Shown: one piece after another, positions 8,289 to 16,927 of the stretch | Numbering within the stretch: the stretch's first letter is position 1 | Layout of the letters: every line of letters begins with the position of its first letter | Assembly: GCA_029203145.1 (NCBI GenBank) | Contig: CP119309.1 | Coordinates: forward strand, 126,501 to 190,500 | Origin: Candidatus Brevundimonas phytovorans | Lineage (GTDB): Bacteria; Pseudomonadota; Alphaproteobacteria; Caulobacterales; Caulobacteraceae | Direction: 5' to 3' | DNA: 64,000 bases | The notes under the pieces: generated by a model | What the model was told of the DNA's origin: nothing | What the model saw: the letters and a program-made list of their open reading frames with translations, nothing else | Databases searched by the model: none | Program-made: the position numbers and the translations under genes

Positions 8289-9491
8289 ATGACCGTCACC
8301 CTCGACGACATCCGCGCGGCGCAGTCTCGCATCGCCGGCCAGGTCGATCGCACGCCTGTGCGACATTCCCGCCGCCTGTCGCTGCTGACCGGCGCTGAGA
8401 TCTGGATCAAGTTCGACAACCTGCACTTTACCGGCAGCTTCAAGGAGCGCGGCGCGCTGAACCGGCTGCTGCAACTGACCCCCGACGAGAGAAAGCGCGG
8501 CGTCGTCGCCGCCTCGGCCGGCAACCACGCCCAGGCCCTGGCCTATCACGGCGGGCGCCTCGGCGTGCCCGTGACCATCGTCATGCCCGAGGGCACCCCC
8601 TTCGTGAAGGTCGACGGCACCCGCGCCCACGGCGCCAATGTCGTCATTCACGGCCTCGATTTTTCAGGTTCGACCGAGGAGGCCAAACGGCTTCAGGTCC
8701 AGCACGGTTATATCTTCGTCTCGGCCTTTGACGACGAAGGCATCGTCGCGGGCCAGGGCGTGGCCGGGTTGGAGTTCATCGAGGACGCGCCCGATCTGGA
8801 CGCCCTGATCATCCCCATCGGCGGCGGCGGCCTGATCGCCGGCAGCGCCATCGCCGCCAAGGCGATCAAGCCGGACATCAAGATCTTCGGCGTCGAGGCC
8901 GCCCGCTATCCCTCCTTCACCGCCCGTCGTCGCGGCGAGCCGGCCAGGTGCAGCGGGCAGACCATCGCCGAGGGCATCGCCATCAAGGCCGTGGGGGAAA
9001 TTCCCTTCGCCCTGGCCGACGGCCTGATCGACGAGATCTTCGTCTGCGAGGAGGCCGATTTCGAGAAGGGCGTGGCCCTGCTGGCGACGCTGGAGAAGAC
9101 CGTGGCCGAGGGCGCCGGGGCCGGCGGCCTGGCGGCGATCCTGGCCAACCCGGAACGCTTCAAGGGCATGAAGGTCGGTATCGAACTGACTGGCGGCAAT
9201 ATCGACGCCCGGATGCTGGCTGTCGTGCTGAACCGCGAAATGGTCCGCGAGAAGCGGCTGATCGTCTATCGCATCCTGGGCGATGACCGCCCAGGCATGC
9301 TGTCGGCCATGGCTGCCGTGATCGGCGGGCTGGGCGGCAATATCATCGACGTCGTGCACAACCGGCTGGCGCTGGACGTGCCGGCCAAGGGGGCGGAGTT
9401 CGACATCATGGTCGAGACCCGCGACGCCAGACATGCCGAGGAAATCGGCGAAGCGCTTAAGGAACGTGGCTATGAACTTCGCATGGGCTAG
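8289..9491 (+). CDS. ilvA: Threonine ammonia-lyase with C-terminal ACT domain
   Basis: A 400-residue PLP enzyme that converts L-threonine to 2-oxobutanoate and ammonia, the first committed step towards isoleucine. The Schiff-base lysine is K52 in GSFKERGAL. The glycine-rich phosphate cradle is IGGGGLIAG, and SAGNHAQ is the family asparagine loop. From about residue 325 a single ACT domain begins (VYRILGDDRPGMLSAMAAV), as in the shorter TdcB-like, ACT-bearing threonine ammonia-lyases; this suggests allosteric control by an amino acid. An upstream in-frame start at 8208 would add 27 poorly conserved residues; ATG at 8289 matches the family N-terminus. The stop overlaps the FKBP gene by 20 bases, implying translational coupling. 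Confidence 0.93.
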   Translation: MTVTLDDIRAAQSRIAGQVDRTPVRHSRRLSLLTGAEIWIKFDNLHFTGSFKERGALNRLLQLTPDERKRGVVAASAGNHAQALAYHGGRLGVPVTIVMPEGTPFVKVDGTRAHGANVVIHGLDFSGSTEEAKRLQVQHGYIFVSAFDDEGIVAGQGVAGLEFIEDAPDLDALIIPIGGGGLIAGSAIAAKAIKPDIKIFGVEAARYPSFTARRRGEPARCSGQTIAEGIAIKAVGEIPFALADGLIDEIFVCEEADFEKGVALLATLEKTVAEGAGAGGLAAILANPERFKGMKVGIELTGGNIDARMLAVVLNREMVREKRLIVYRILGDDRPGMLSAMAAVIGGLGGNIIDVVHNRLALDVPAKGAEFDIMVETRDARHAEEIGEALKERGYELRMG

Positions 9492-10014
9492 GCCCGTATT
9501 CGTCGGCGTGTCTGTGGCCGCCCTGCTGGCTGTCGCCGCCTGCAATCGCCAGCCCGCCATGTCCGGCGCGGACCTGGCCAAGAACGCCGAGGCCGCCGCC
9601 GCCTTCATGAAGACCAACGCCTCGGCGGAAGGGGTGCAGACCCTGCCATCGGGCCTGCAGTACAAGGTGGTCGCCAGCGGCCCGGCGGGCGGGGTCCATC
9701 CCGACCGCAACGATCTGGCGCGCGTCGACTACGAAGGCAGCCTGACCGACGGCACGGTCTTCGACAGCTCGTTCAAGCGCGGCTCGCCCGCCGTCTTCAG
9801 CCCTGAGCAGGTCGTGCCCGGTTGGACCGAGGCCTTGCAACTGATGAAGCCCGGCGACGAGTGGCTGCTCTACGTCCCGCCCGAGCTGGGCTACGGCGAA
9901 GCGGGCGGCCCGCCGCTGATCCCCGGAAACGCGGTGCTGGTGTTCCGGCTGAAGCTTTTGGACGTGGCCCCCGTCCCCGGCGGCGGTCGCGGCGTGGGTT
10001 CGGCCGACGTCTAA
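9472..10014 (+). CDS. FKBP-type peptidyl-prolyl isomerase, lipoprotein
   Basis: A 180-residue protein. The start at 9472 is supported by AAGGA eight bases upstream and by the signal it creates: a hydrophobic segment ending in the lipobox VAAC. A Mip/FkpA-like short helical linker (about residues 30-50) precedes one FKBP domain, including LPSGLQYKVV, VDYEGSLTDGTVFDSS, PGWTEALQLMKPGDEW and the rim motif ELGYGEAG. It should catalyse cis-trans proline isomerisation on proteins in the periplasm or outer-membrane leaflet. It overlaps the end of ilvA by 20 bases, so the two are likely co-expressed though functionally unrelated. A long inverted repeat begins four bases after the stop and may serve as its terminator. 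Confidence 0.92.
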   Translation: MNFAWARPVFVGVSVAALLAVAACNRQPAMSGADLAKNAEAAAAFMKTNASAEGVQTLPSGLQYKVVASGPAGGVHPDRNDLARVDYEGSLTDGTVFDSSFKRGSPAVFSPEQVVPGWTEALQLMKPGDEWLLYVPPELGYGEAGGPPLIPGNAVLVFRLKLLDVAPVPGGGRGVGSADV

Positions 10015-10017
10015 AAC

Positions 10018-10187
10018 CCTTCTCCCCTTGAGGGAGAAGGTGGGCGCCAAAGGCGCTCGGATGAGGGGTGTCAGCGCTAGGCTTAGCAATGAGCGGCGCT
10101 GACGCTGAGCCTGACTGCTAAACGGCGCCGTCGTCACCCCTCATCCGTCATGCTTCGCACGACACCTTCTCCCTCAAGGGGAGAAGG
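10018..10187. repeat. Long intergenic inverted repeat, type CCTTCTCCCC
   Basis: The outer arms 10018-10042 and 10163-10187 are reverse complements except for one register difference. The inner arms CGGATGAGGGGTG (10058-10070) and CACCCCTCATCCG (10135-10147) also pair. Each outer arm is itself palindromic around CCCTTGAGGG, so the RNA could form a large cruciform. This resembles dispersed palindromic elements frequent in alphaproteobacterial gaps. The right arm runs into queG and supplies its final codons and stop. Confidence 0.85.
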
Positions 10188-11289
10188 ACCATTCCGCTTT
10201 GACGCTCTCTTCTTCTTCGCTCGCCAGCCGCGTCTCGCGCAACGTCGCGAACCGCTCGGCGTCTAGCCGTGACAGCGCCCAGACCGCCGCCCCGCGCACC
10301 ACGGGCGCCGGATCGTCCAGCAGGGCCTCGACCGGGGCGATCAGTTCAGCGTCGGCTGAGTTCCCCGCCGCATAGAGGACGTTGCGGATGAACCGATCCC
10401 GCCCGATCCGCTTGACCGGGCTCTTGGTGAACAGGGCGCGGAAGGCCGGATCGTCGAGCGCCAGCAGGTCGGCCAGCCGCGGTCCCTTCAGGCTGTCGCG
10501 GGCGTGCAGACGCGCCTCCGACGCCCCTTGCGCGAACTTGTTCCACGGACAGGCGCCCAGACAGTCGTCGCAGCCATAGATGCGCGGCCCCGCCGCGATG
10601 CGGAATTCGATCGGCCACGGGTCGGCGAATTCGATGGTCAGATAGGAGAGGCAGCGCCGCGCATCGATCTGGAAGGGCGCGGGAAAGGCGTTCGTCGGGC
10701 AGGCGTCCAGACAGGCGGTGCAGCGGCCGCAATGCTCGGTCTCGGCCTCGTCCGGTTCGATCTCGGCGGCGGTCAGGATGACGCCGAGGAAGAGCCAGTT
10801 GCCATGGGTCCGGCTCAACAGATTGGTGTGCTTGCCCTGCCAGCCCAGACCGGCGCGCTGGGCCAGGGGTTTTTCCATCAGGGGGGCGGTGTCGACAAAG
10901 ACCTTTACGTCCTGCCCCAACCGCGCGGCCATCTGACCGGCCAGGATCTTCAGTCGCCCCTTGATGACCTCGTGATAGTCGTCGCCGCGCGCATAGACGG
11001 AAATGTAGCCCGCCGACTTGTCTTGTAGTTCCGGCAGGGGATCGGTCTCGGGGCCGTAGTTCATGCCCAGGACGATGGCGGTCCTGGCCCCGTCCCACAT
11101 GGCGGTCGGATGGGCGCGGCGCTCCAGCGTCGTCTCCATCCAGCCCATGTCGCCGTGTCGCCCGGCCTCGACGAAGTGGGCCAGCTTCTCGCCCGCGCTC
11201 CACGGCTCGCTGGCCGAGGCGAAGCGACACACGCCGAAGCCCAGTTCGGCGGCGCGCTGTCGAATGAAGATGCGGGGATCGGCCGCCAT
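10174..11289 (-). CDS. queG: Epoxyqueuosine reductase
   Basis: A 371-residue cobalamin- and iron-sulfur-dependent enzyme that reduces epoxyqueuosine to queuosine in the wobble position of GUN tRNAs. Two ferredoxin-like clusters are visible in CGRCTACLDACPTNAF and CDDCLGACPWNKFA, each with the CxxCxxxCP pattern. The N-terminal cobalamin-binding DUF1730 region precedes them, and a HEAT-like tail (DDPAPVVRGAAVWALSRL) follows. The ATG at 11289 gives the normal family start. The last residues (WSFSP) and the TGA stop are encoded by the right arm of the palindromic repeat, so the C-terminus has been re-made by repeat insertion. A GST gene lies 25 bases upstream on the same strand, a common pairing. 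Confidence 0.95.
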   Translation of the reverse strand: MAADPRIFIRQRAAELGFGVCRFASASEPWSAGEKLAHFVEAGRHGDMGWMETTLERRAHPTAMWDGARTAIVLGMNYGPETDPLPELQDKSAGYISVYARGDDYHEVIKGRLKILAGQMAARLGQDVKVFVDTAPLMEKPLAQRAGLGWQGKHTNLLSRTHGNWLFLGVILTAAEIEPDEAETEHCGRCTACLDACPTNAFPAPFQIDARRCLSYLTIEFADPWPIEFRIAAGPRIYGCDDCLGACPWNKFAQGASEARLHARDSLKGPRLADLLALDDPAFRALFTKSPVKRIGRDRFIRNVLYAAGNSADAELIAPVEALLDDPAPVVRGAAVWALSRLDAERFATLRETRLASEEEESVKAEWSFSP

Positions 11290-11314
11290 GACGGGGGCTT
11301 TGCCCCTGTTAGCC

Positions 11315-12001
11315 TCAGAAGTCGAGGTCGGCGTACCAGGTCGCCGGATGCACGCCGGGGAAACGGTCGGTCAGCAGGGGCCGGAAACAGGGGCGGGACT
11401 TGAGTTTGGAATACCAGGTCTTCAGCGCCGGATAGGACGCCCAGGTGATCTCGCCGAAATAGTCGAGCACCGAGAGGTGGCCCGCCGCGATCAGGTCGGC
11501 CTGGCTGAGGCGACGCCCGGCCAGCCATTCCCGCCCGGCGGCCAGACCTTCCAGCATGGCCAGATGGACGCGCAGGGCGTCGCGACCCTCGCGCAGCATG
11601 CGCGCCTCGGGCGGCCCCAGGCGGAGCAGGGGCTTTTCCATCCGCTCGTGCAACAGGACGGCGTCGACCTCGTCGATGAAACGGCGGTTGAACCAGGCGG
11701 TCAGGCGGCGCACCTCGGCCCGTTCGGCGATGTCGGCGGGCATCAGGACGTCGCCCTTGGACCGATCTTCGATCCAGCCGAGGATGGCGTCGGTCTCGCA
11801 CAGGGTCAGGGTCTTGCCCTTCTCCGTCACGGTCAGGACGGGCGGCATCCCCGAGGGGTTGAGGTCGAAGACCGGGCAGTCGTCTTCCCACGGCTTGACC
11901 GGCTCCTCGCCGAAATCCAGGCGCGCCTCGCCCAGCGCCAGCCGCGCGGTGCGCGAGCCGGGGTGGAAGGCGAAGTGATAGAGGACGGCGGGCGATGACA
12001 T
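11315..12001 (-). CDS. Glutathione S-transferase family protein
   Basis: A protein of about 228 residues with the two-part GST layout. The N-terminal thioredoxin-like domain has PWEDDCPVFDLNPSGMPPVL, where the cis-proline follows Met, and CETDAILGWIEDR, the glutathione-contacting E-T/S-x-A-I motif. An all-helical C-terminal domain contains LSQADLIAAGHLSVLDYFG. It would be cytosolic, conjugating or reducing with glutathione; the substrate cannot be read from sequence. The start is taken as ATG 12001 (MSSPAVLYHF); a start at 12013 adds only four residues. It sits upstream of queG in the same direction, 25 bases apart, probably as one transcript, and is divergent to nothing close. Confidence 0.88.
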   Translation of the reverse strand: MSSPAVLYHFAFHPGSRTARLALGEARLDFGEEPVKPWEDDCPVFDLNPSGMPPVLTVTEKGKTLTLCETDAILGWIEDRSKGDVLMPADIAERAEVRRLTAWFNRRFIDEVDAVLLHERMEKPLLRLGPPEARMLREGRDALRVHLAMLEGLAAGREWLAGRRLSQADLIAAGHLSVLDYFGEITWASYPALKTWYSKLKSRPCFRPLLTDRFPGVHPATWYADLDF

Positions 12002-12061
12002 TCTCCCCTCCATGCGCTCGCGCTCGTTAAGGCTCCGTTTACCGCGACGGCCTGTCGCGGT

Positions 12062-13015
12062 TCAGGACCAGGGGCCGGGCTGGAGGCTCAGCGGCTCGAC
12101 GGCGTCGTCGGCGCGCGCGGGATGGACTTCGGCCCGGCCGCGCGGGTCGGCGTGGATCAGGACATCGGCGTGGGGGAAGGCGGCCTGGATGCGCTGCTCG
12201 GCCTCGACCACGATGGCGTGGGCGGCCTCCAGCGTCAGTTGCGGGTCCAGATCGACATGCATCTGCACCATCAGCGCCTGGCCGGCCATGCGGGTGCGCA
12301 GTTGGTGCAGGCCCGAGATACGGGGGTCGGCCAGGACGGCGGCGGCGATGGTCACGCGCGCCTCTTCCGGCCCGGCGTGGTCCAGCAGGTGATCGGCGGA
12401 CTCGCGCAGCAGGGTGATGGCGCCCCAGAACAGCCAGACCGCCACGACCAGACCCGCCGCCGCGTCCAGCCCCGGCGCGCCCAGATAGGCGCCCGAGATC
12501 ACGCCGATCAGCACCACCACATTGGCCGCCAGGTCGGCGGCGTAGTGGGCGCGGTCGCCCGCCACGGCCAGGGAGGCGGTCTTCTTCAGCGCCTGGGTCT
12601 GCATCCACACCAGCCACAGGGTCACGGCGATGGAGGCGACGACCACGCCGACGGCCCAGCCCCCTGCGGCGACGGGACGAGGGTCGAAGATTCGCTGCAC
12701 CGCCTCCCAGCCGATGAAGACGGCGGAGGCGAAGATCAGGCCCGCCTGCACCAGACCGGCCAGGGCCTCGGCCTTGCCGTGGCCGTAGCGGTGCTCGGGA
12801 TCAGCGGGCGCCGCCGCCCAGCGCACGGCGAAAAAAGTGGCCAGAGAGGCGATCAGGTCCAGCGAGGAATCCGCCAGGGTCGCCAGGATCGACACCGAGC
12901 CCGAGGCGCCCAGCGCAAAGGCCTTCATCACGATCAGGATCGTCGCCGTCCCCACCGACAGGGTGGTGATCCGGCGGGTCGTGGCGTGAGCGTCGTCGAG
13001 GGCGGAGGCGGTCAT
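12062..13015 (-). CDS. Cation diffusion facilitator (CDF) metal transporter
   Basis: A 317-residue protein with six membrane helices and the cytoplasmic CDF C-terminal domain. Helix 2 carries the metal-site pattern LADSSLDL, followed by HRYGHGKAEALAGL and later HYAADLAANVVVLIG, the H/DxxxD sites of FieF-like exporters. The C-terminal dimerisation domain includes LHQLRTRMAGQALMVQMHVDLD with its typical histidines. It likely exports Fe2+, Zn2+ or similar ions in exchange for protons. The frame stays open further upstream, but that part is antisense to uppP. The start ATG 13015 gives the normal short N-terminus. It is divergent from uppP with about 112 bases between starts. Confidence 0.9.
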   Translation of the reverse strand: MTASALDDAHATTRRITTLSVGTATILIVMKAFALGASGSVSILATLADSSLDLIASLATFFAVRWAAAPADPEHRYGHGKAEALAGLVQAGLIFASAVFIGWEAVQRIFDPRPVAAGGWAVGVVVASIAVTLWLVWMQTQALKKTASLAVAGDRAHYAADLAANVVVLIGVISGAYLGAPGLDAAAGLVVAVWLFWGAITLLRESADHLLDHAGPEEARVTIAAAVLADPRISGLHQLRTRMAGQALMVQMHVDLDPQLTLEAAHAIVVEAEQRIQAAFPHADVLIHADPRGRAEVHPARADDAVEPLSLQPGPWS

Positions 13016-13127
13016 CCCCGCCCTTGTCGCGCAAAACCGCGCATCCGCCAATGGCGGCGTCTTGTCCGGGGCGCTAAGAAGGCCTGCCCGGCGCGGACGA
13101 ACCGCCGCGGGTTGAGACGGAGTTTTC

Positions 13128-13934
13128 ATGGCGGACTGGCTGACGGCGATCCTTCTGGGTCTGGTCGAGGGATTGACCGAGTTCATTCCGGTGTCGTCCA
13201 CCGGCCACCTGCTGCTGCTGGGGCATTTTCTCGGCTTCGAAAGCACCGGCAAGACGTTCGAGATCGTCATCCAGCTGGGCGCCCTGCTGGCCATCATCAG
13301 CGTCTATTTCAAGCGCCTGTGGACCCTGGCGACGCGCTGGCCCTTCGATCCCGAGGCGCGGCGGTTTCTGATCGGTTTGCTGGTGGCCTTCCTGCCGGCG
13401 GCGGTGATCGGCTTCTTCGCCTACGGCTTCATCAAGACGGTGCTGTTCGAGACGCCGCTGGTCATCTGCGTCGCGCTGATCCTTGGCGGTCTGGTGCTGT
13501 TGTGGCTGGATCGGGTGGACAAGTTCCCGGTCTATCTGGACGCCGACCGCTATCCGATGCGGGTCTATTTCCTGATCGGCCTGTTCCAGTGTTTGGCCAT
13601 GATTCCCGGCGTGTCGCGCTCGGGCGCCACCATCGCCGGCGGTCTGCTGCTGAAGACCGACAAGCGTTCGGCGGCCGAGTTCAGCTTCTTCCTGGCCCTG
13701 CCGACCATGGGGGCGGCGGTGGCCTATGATCTGTTCAAGAACCGTGCGGTGCTGGACTTCAGCGACATCGGCCTGATCGCGGTGGGGTTTGTCGCCGCCT
13801 TCATCACGGCCCTGGTGGTGGTGCGCTTCCTGCTCGACTTCGTGTCCCGGCGCGGCTTCGGTCCCTTCGCCTGGTGGCGGATCGCGGTCGGCGTGGCGGG
13901 GATCGTGGGCCTGGCCGTGACGGGCGCGCTCTAA
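13128..13934 (+). CDS. uppP: Undecaprenyl-diphosphatase
   Basis: A 268-residue polytopic membrane enzyme. It hydrolyses undecaprenyl pyrophosphate to the monophosphate, recycling the lipid carrier for peptidoglycan and other wall polymers. The two signature blocks are present: LGLVEGLTEFIPVSSTGH near the N-terminus and MIPGVSRSGATIAGG in the middle, carrying the catalytic glutamates, serine and arginine. Length matches the BacA/UppP family. ATG 13128 is the family start. The gene faces away from the CDF transporter and is followed by two hairpins (13939-13967 and 13988-14022) before the convergent NDUFA9-like gene. Confidence 0.96.
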   Translation: MADWLTAILLGLVEGLTEFIPVSSTGHLLLLGHFLGFESTGKTFEIVIQLGALLAIISVYFKRLWTLATRWPFDPEARRFLIGLLVAFLPAAVIGFFAYGFIKTVLFETPLVICVALILGGLVLLWLDRVDKFPVYLDADRYPMRVYFLIGLFQCLAMIPGVSRSGATIAGGLLLKTDKRSAAEFSFFLALPTMGAAVAYDLFKNRAVLDFSDIGLIAVGFVAAFITALVVVRFLLDFVSRRGFGPFAWWRIAVGVAGIVGLAVTGAL

Positions 13935-13938
13935 CCTT

Positions 13939-13967
13939 CTTTCCTCCCCATGAAATGGGGAGGAAAG
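13939..13967. repeat. Short palindrome, type TTTCCTCCCC
   Basis: CTTTCCTCCCC (13939-13949) and GGGGAGGAAAG (13957-13967) form a perfect 11-bp stem with a 7-nt loop. The same arms bound the larger element at 30566-30697, so this looks like a solo arm of that repeat family. It may also help terminate uppP. Confidence 0.7.
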
Positions 13968-13987
13968 CGCCGGTCAACGCTCAAAGA

Positions 13988-14022
13988 AAAACCCCTCGGG
14001 ACCAGCGTCCCGAGGGGTTCTT
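13988..14022. terminator. Bidirectional rho-independent terminator between uppP and the NDUFA9-like gene
   Basis: A perfect 12-bp stem (AACCCCTCGGGA with TCCCGAGGGGTT) closes a short loop, flanked by A-rich and T-rich sides (AAAGAAAA before, TTTAT after). It lies between convergent genes and would stop transcription from both. Confidence 0.88.
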
Positions 14023-14036
14023 TATGACCAGCCCGA

Positions 14037-15011
14037 TCAGGCGGCGGCCGGGCTTTCGGCGTACTGGCCGCCGACGCGGTAGCGGAACAGATAGCTCGGC
14101 GCGATGGCCTCCAGGCCGGTCGGTTCGACGCCCAGGGCCGCCAGACCCTCGGCGCCCGGCGCGACGACGTTGTCGCTCTCCAGCAGCAGGACCTGGTCCT
14201 TGGTCAGGGCGGGCTTCAGGCCGATGGCCGCCGGGATCTGCGCCATCGACCCCAGGATGCGGGCGGCGAAGAAGGGGACCGGGATCAGGAAGCGGTTGCG
14301 CTTGGTCTCGCGCAGGATGAATTTCAGGATGTCCTCGAAGGTCCAGACCGACGGTCCGCCCAGTTCGAAGGTCTTGCCCTCGGCTTCCGGGGAGACGGTG
14401 GCGCGGGCGATGGCCTCGGCCACGTCGCCGACATAGACGGGCTGGAACTTGGTCACGCCGCCGCCGATCAGGGGCAGGGCGGGCGAGACGGTCGCCATGG
14501 CGGCGAACTTGTTCAGGAAGGCGTCGTCCGAGCCGAAGATAATCGACGGGCGGATGACCACGGCGCCGGGGAAGGCGGCGCGCACGGCGGCCTCGGCGGC
14601 GCCCTTGGTGCGGGCGTAGGCGGCCTTGGCGTTCACGTCGGCGCCGATGGCCGACATGTGGGTCAGGCGCTTGACGCCCGCGGCGCGGGCGGCCTCGGCC
14701 ACGTTGACGGCGCCCTCGACATGCAGGGCCTCGAACTTGCGGCCGCCGGTCTCGAACAGGATGCCGACCAGGTTGATCACGGCGTCGGCGCCCTTGATCG
14801 CCTCGGCCACGGCGGCCTTGTCGGTGATGTCGCAGCGGACGGTCTGGATCTGGCCGACGTCGCCGGCCATGCGCAGCTCATAGGCCAGGGCCGGCTTGCG
14901 CACGGCGACGCGCACGCGCCAGCCGCGCTTGGCCAGGGCTCGCACCACCTGGGTTCCGACAAAGCCCGAGCCGCCGAAAACGGTGACCAGTCCGGGGGCG
15001 AAATCAGCCAT
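14037..15011 (-). CDS. Complex I NDUFA9-subunit-family / NAD(P)-binding SDR-like protein
   Basis: A 324-residue extended-SDR protein of the NDUFA9-like branch. The N-terminus LVTVFGGSGFVGTQVVRAL is the dinucleotide-binding GxxGxxG fold. MSAIGADVNAKAAYARTKGAAE replaces the usual YxxxK site with a family-typical AYARTKGAAE. Alphaproteobacteria commonly encode this protein, related to the accessory subunit of mitochondrial complex I, where it binds NADPH and lipids at the membrane. Whether it is a complex I part here is not shown. The start ATG 15011 is chosen over a far upstream ATG at 15107, because MADFAPGLVTVFGG is the family N-terminus. No nuo genes are in the window. Confidence 0.88.
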   Translation of the reverse strand: MADFAPGLVTVFGGSGFVGTQVVRALAKRGWRVRVAVRKPALAYELRMAGDVGQIQTVRCDITDKAAVAEAIKGADAVINLVGILFETGGRKFEALHVEGAVNVAEAARAAGVKRLTHMSAIGADVNAKAAYARTKGAAEAAVRAAFPGAVVIRPSIIFGSDDAFLNKFAAMATVSPALPLIGGGVTKFQPVYVGDVAEAIARATVSPEAEGKTFELGGPSVWTFEDILKFILRETKRNRFLIPVPFFAARILGSMAQIPAAIGLKPALTKDQVLLLESDNVVAPGAEGLAALGVEPTGLEAIAPSYLFRYRVGGQYAESPAAA

Positions 15012-15137
15012 CTGTACGCTCCAACGCCAAACCCGGCCGCTGGCGGGCGGCCGGAGAAGAAATTCATGGGCGGGGCTTAACCGATGCGCCGCCCCGCCGC
15101 AACGCACAGAGGGGCCCGCGGGCTGGTTGGAGGGGCT

Positions 15138-16817
15138 TTAGTCGGCCCGATAGACCACCTGCCCATCGACCACGGTCAGGACGGCATGGCCCCGGGGGAT
15201 GTCGGCGGCGGGCACGGTCATCAGGTCGATGTCGAAGGCGGTCAGGTCGGCGCGCTTGCCGACCTCGATGGTGCCCAGCTCGCCCTCGCGGAAGCTGGCG
15301 TAGGCGGGCCAGAGGGTGAACATCTTCAGCGCCGTCGCCCGGTCCACGGCCTCATCGGGGCGCCAGTCCGGGCCCTGGAAGCCATCGAGATCGCGGCGCG
15401 CCACGGCGGCGTAGAACTCGATCAGCGGGTCGCCGCGCTCGACGGGGGCGTCGGAGCCGCCGACCACGATCACGCCCCGGTTCACCAGGGTGTGCCAGGC
15501 GTAGGCCCCGTCCAGCCGGGCGTCGCCCAGGCGGGCGGCGGCGAAATGCAGGTCGCCAATGGCGTGGCTGGGCTGCATGGAGGCGATGATCGGCAGGTCG
15601 TCAAAGTAGTGATAGTCGGCGGGCCGGATGATCTGGGCGTGCTCGATGCGCCAGCGCGGATCGGCCAGCTTCCACTCGGCGCGCGGGACCTCGCGCATGG
15701 CCTGTTCATACCAGGCGGCGACCTCGTGGTTGCCCCGGTCGCCGATGGCGTGGGTGGCCAGCTGGATGCCGGAGCGCAGGGCCTCTTCATACAGCGGGAC
15801 CATCTCGGCCCCGGTGGTCTGCATCAGGCCGGTCGTGTGCGGCTGATCGGCATAGGGCGCGAACAGGGCCGCGCCGCGCGAGCCCAGGGCGCCGTCGGCG
15901 TAGAACTTGACCGCCCGCGTGACGATCCGACCGTCGACGGCCTGGCGCGGGCCTGAGGCGTAGAGGGCGCGGGCGCCGTCGGGGGTGACGCTGTTATAGA
16001 CCCGCAGAGGCGCCTCGCCGTCGCGCGCCATCTGCTCCAGCAGGGGCACGTCCTTCCACGGGGCGCTCATGAAGTGGACGCCGGTCCAGCCGTAGCGGGC
16101 ATAGACCCCGAACCCGGCGCGATAGGCGGCGCGGGTGGCCGTCGCGTCGGCTTGCGGCATCAGGGGATCGACCAGGGCCATGGCGGCGTCGACCAGCAGG
16201 CCGGTGGGGCGGCCGTCGGCGGCCTTCAGGATCTCGCCGCCGGAGGGGGCGGGGGTGGCGGCCTCGATCCCGGCGGCGGTCAGGGCGAGGCTGGAGGCGG
16301 CGACCGCATGGCCGTCGGCCCGGCTCAGCAGCACCACCCGGCCCGGCGCGGCGGCGTCCAGATCGGCGGCGGTCAGGAAGCGCTTCTCGGGCCAATGGGT
16401 CTCGATCCAGCCGCGCCCGACGATGACGCCCTCGGGGTGTCTCTTGGCCCAGTCGGTCAACCGGGCCATGGCCTCGACGACTGAAGCCGAGCCTTCCAGG
16501 TTCAGCGTCATCTCGCGCCAGCCGATGCCGTCCAGGTGGGCATGGCCGTCGGTGAAGCCCGGAAACAGCGTCGCCCCCTTCAGGTCCACCACCTCCAGCC
16601 CCTCGGCCGAAGGCGCGCCAGCGGCGGCGCCGACATAGGCGATGCGCCCGTCGCGAACGGCCACCACATCGGCGGTCGGTTGGGCCTCATTCCCGGTATG
16701 GATGGCGCCGCCCCGGATCAGCAGGTTCTGGGCCTGGGCCGAGGGCGCGGCCGCCAGCATCAGAACGGCGGCCAGGGCCGCGCTCTGGGGCCCGGCGTTT
16801 GGGGCGAAACGGATCAT
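15138..16817 (-). CDS. Secreted amidohydrolase, YtcJ-like (amidohydrolase family 3)
   Basis: A 559-residue protein with a Sec signal peptide (about residues 1-29, ending SAQAQ), so it is likely periplasmic. The metal-dependent hydrolase fold is visible: FPGFTDGHAHLDGIG (HxH metal site), AVKFYADGALGSRGA (region of the bridging residue in this family), LATHAIGDRGN and WRIEHAQII (further histidines), and VVGGSDAPVE near the C-terminal strand (metal aspartate). Family-3 enzymes hydrolyse amides or N-formyl groups, but the substrate is not predictable. It stands alone. Upstream lies an unusual set of GTGCAAT repeats that may be its control region. Confidence 0.9.
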   Translation of the reverse strand: MIRFAPNAGPQSAALAAVLMLAAAPSAQAQNLLIRGGAIHTGNEAQPTADVVAVRDGRIAYVGAAAGAPSAEGLEVVDLKGATLFPGFTDGHAHLDGIGWREMTLNLEGSASVVEAMARLTDWAKRHPEGVIVGRGWIETHWPEKRFLTAADLDAAAPGRVVLLSRADGHAVAASSLALTAAGIEAATPAPSGGEILKAADGRPTGLLVDAAMALVDPLMPQADATATRAAYRAGFGVYARYGWTGVHFMSAPWKDVPLLEQMARDGEAPLRVYNSVTPDGARALYASGPRQAVDGRIVTRAVKFYADGALGSRGAALFAPYADQPHTTGLMQTTGAEMVPLYEEALRSGIQLATHAIGDRGNHEVAAWYEQAMREVPRAEWKLADPRWRIEHAQIIRPADYHYFDDLPIIASMQPSHAIGDLHFAAARLGDARLDGAYAWHTLVNRGVIVVGGSDAPVERGDPLIEFYAAVARRDLDGFQGPDWRPDEAVDRATALKMFTLWPAYASFREGELGTIEVGKRADLTAFDIDLMTVPAADIPRGHAVLTVVDGQVVYRAD

Positions 16818-16886
16818 GGGGCATCCTCCAACTGGGGCGCAGGGAGCGGGTCTGAAGGCCCGGCGTCAAGTCCGGCGCGGCGGCGC

Positions 16887-16927
16887 ATTGCACGGCGCCG
16901 CGAAAAAAACAGTGCAATTGGTGCAAT
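16887..16927. promoter_or_regulatory. Possible operator: inverted and direct GTGCAAT repeats
   Basis: ATTGCAC (16887-16893) is the reverse complement of GTGCAAT, which occurs twice at 16912-16918 and 16921-16927, separated from it by a run of A. The cluster sits 70-110 bases upstream of the amidohydrolase start. Direct and inverted 7-mers at such spacing look like a transcription factor site. No regulator can be named. Confidence 0.35.

Noticed and set aside
11315..12001. GST as maleylacetoacetate isomerase completing the tyrosine pathway
   Set aside because: It is far from hpd, paired with queG, and lacks the N-terminal SSCSxR-type motif of that enzyme.
13016..13297. N-terminal extension of the CDF transporter
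   Set aside because: It would be antisense to the start of uppP, and the family N-terminus begins at 13015.
12122..13729. Long plus-strand frame through the CDF transporter region into uppP
   Set aside because: Antisense to the CDF gene and out of frame with uppP.
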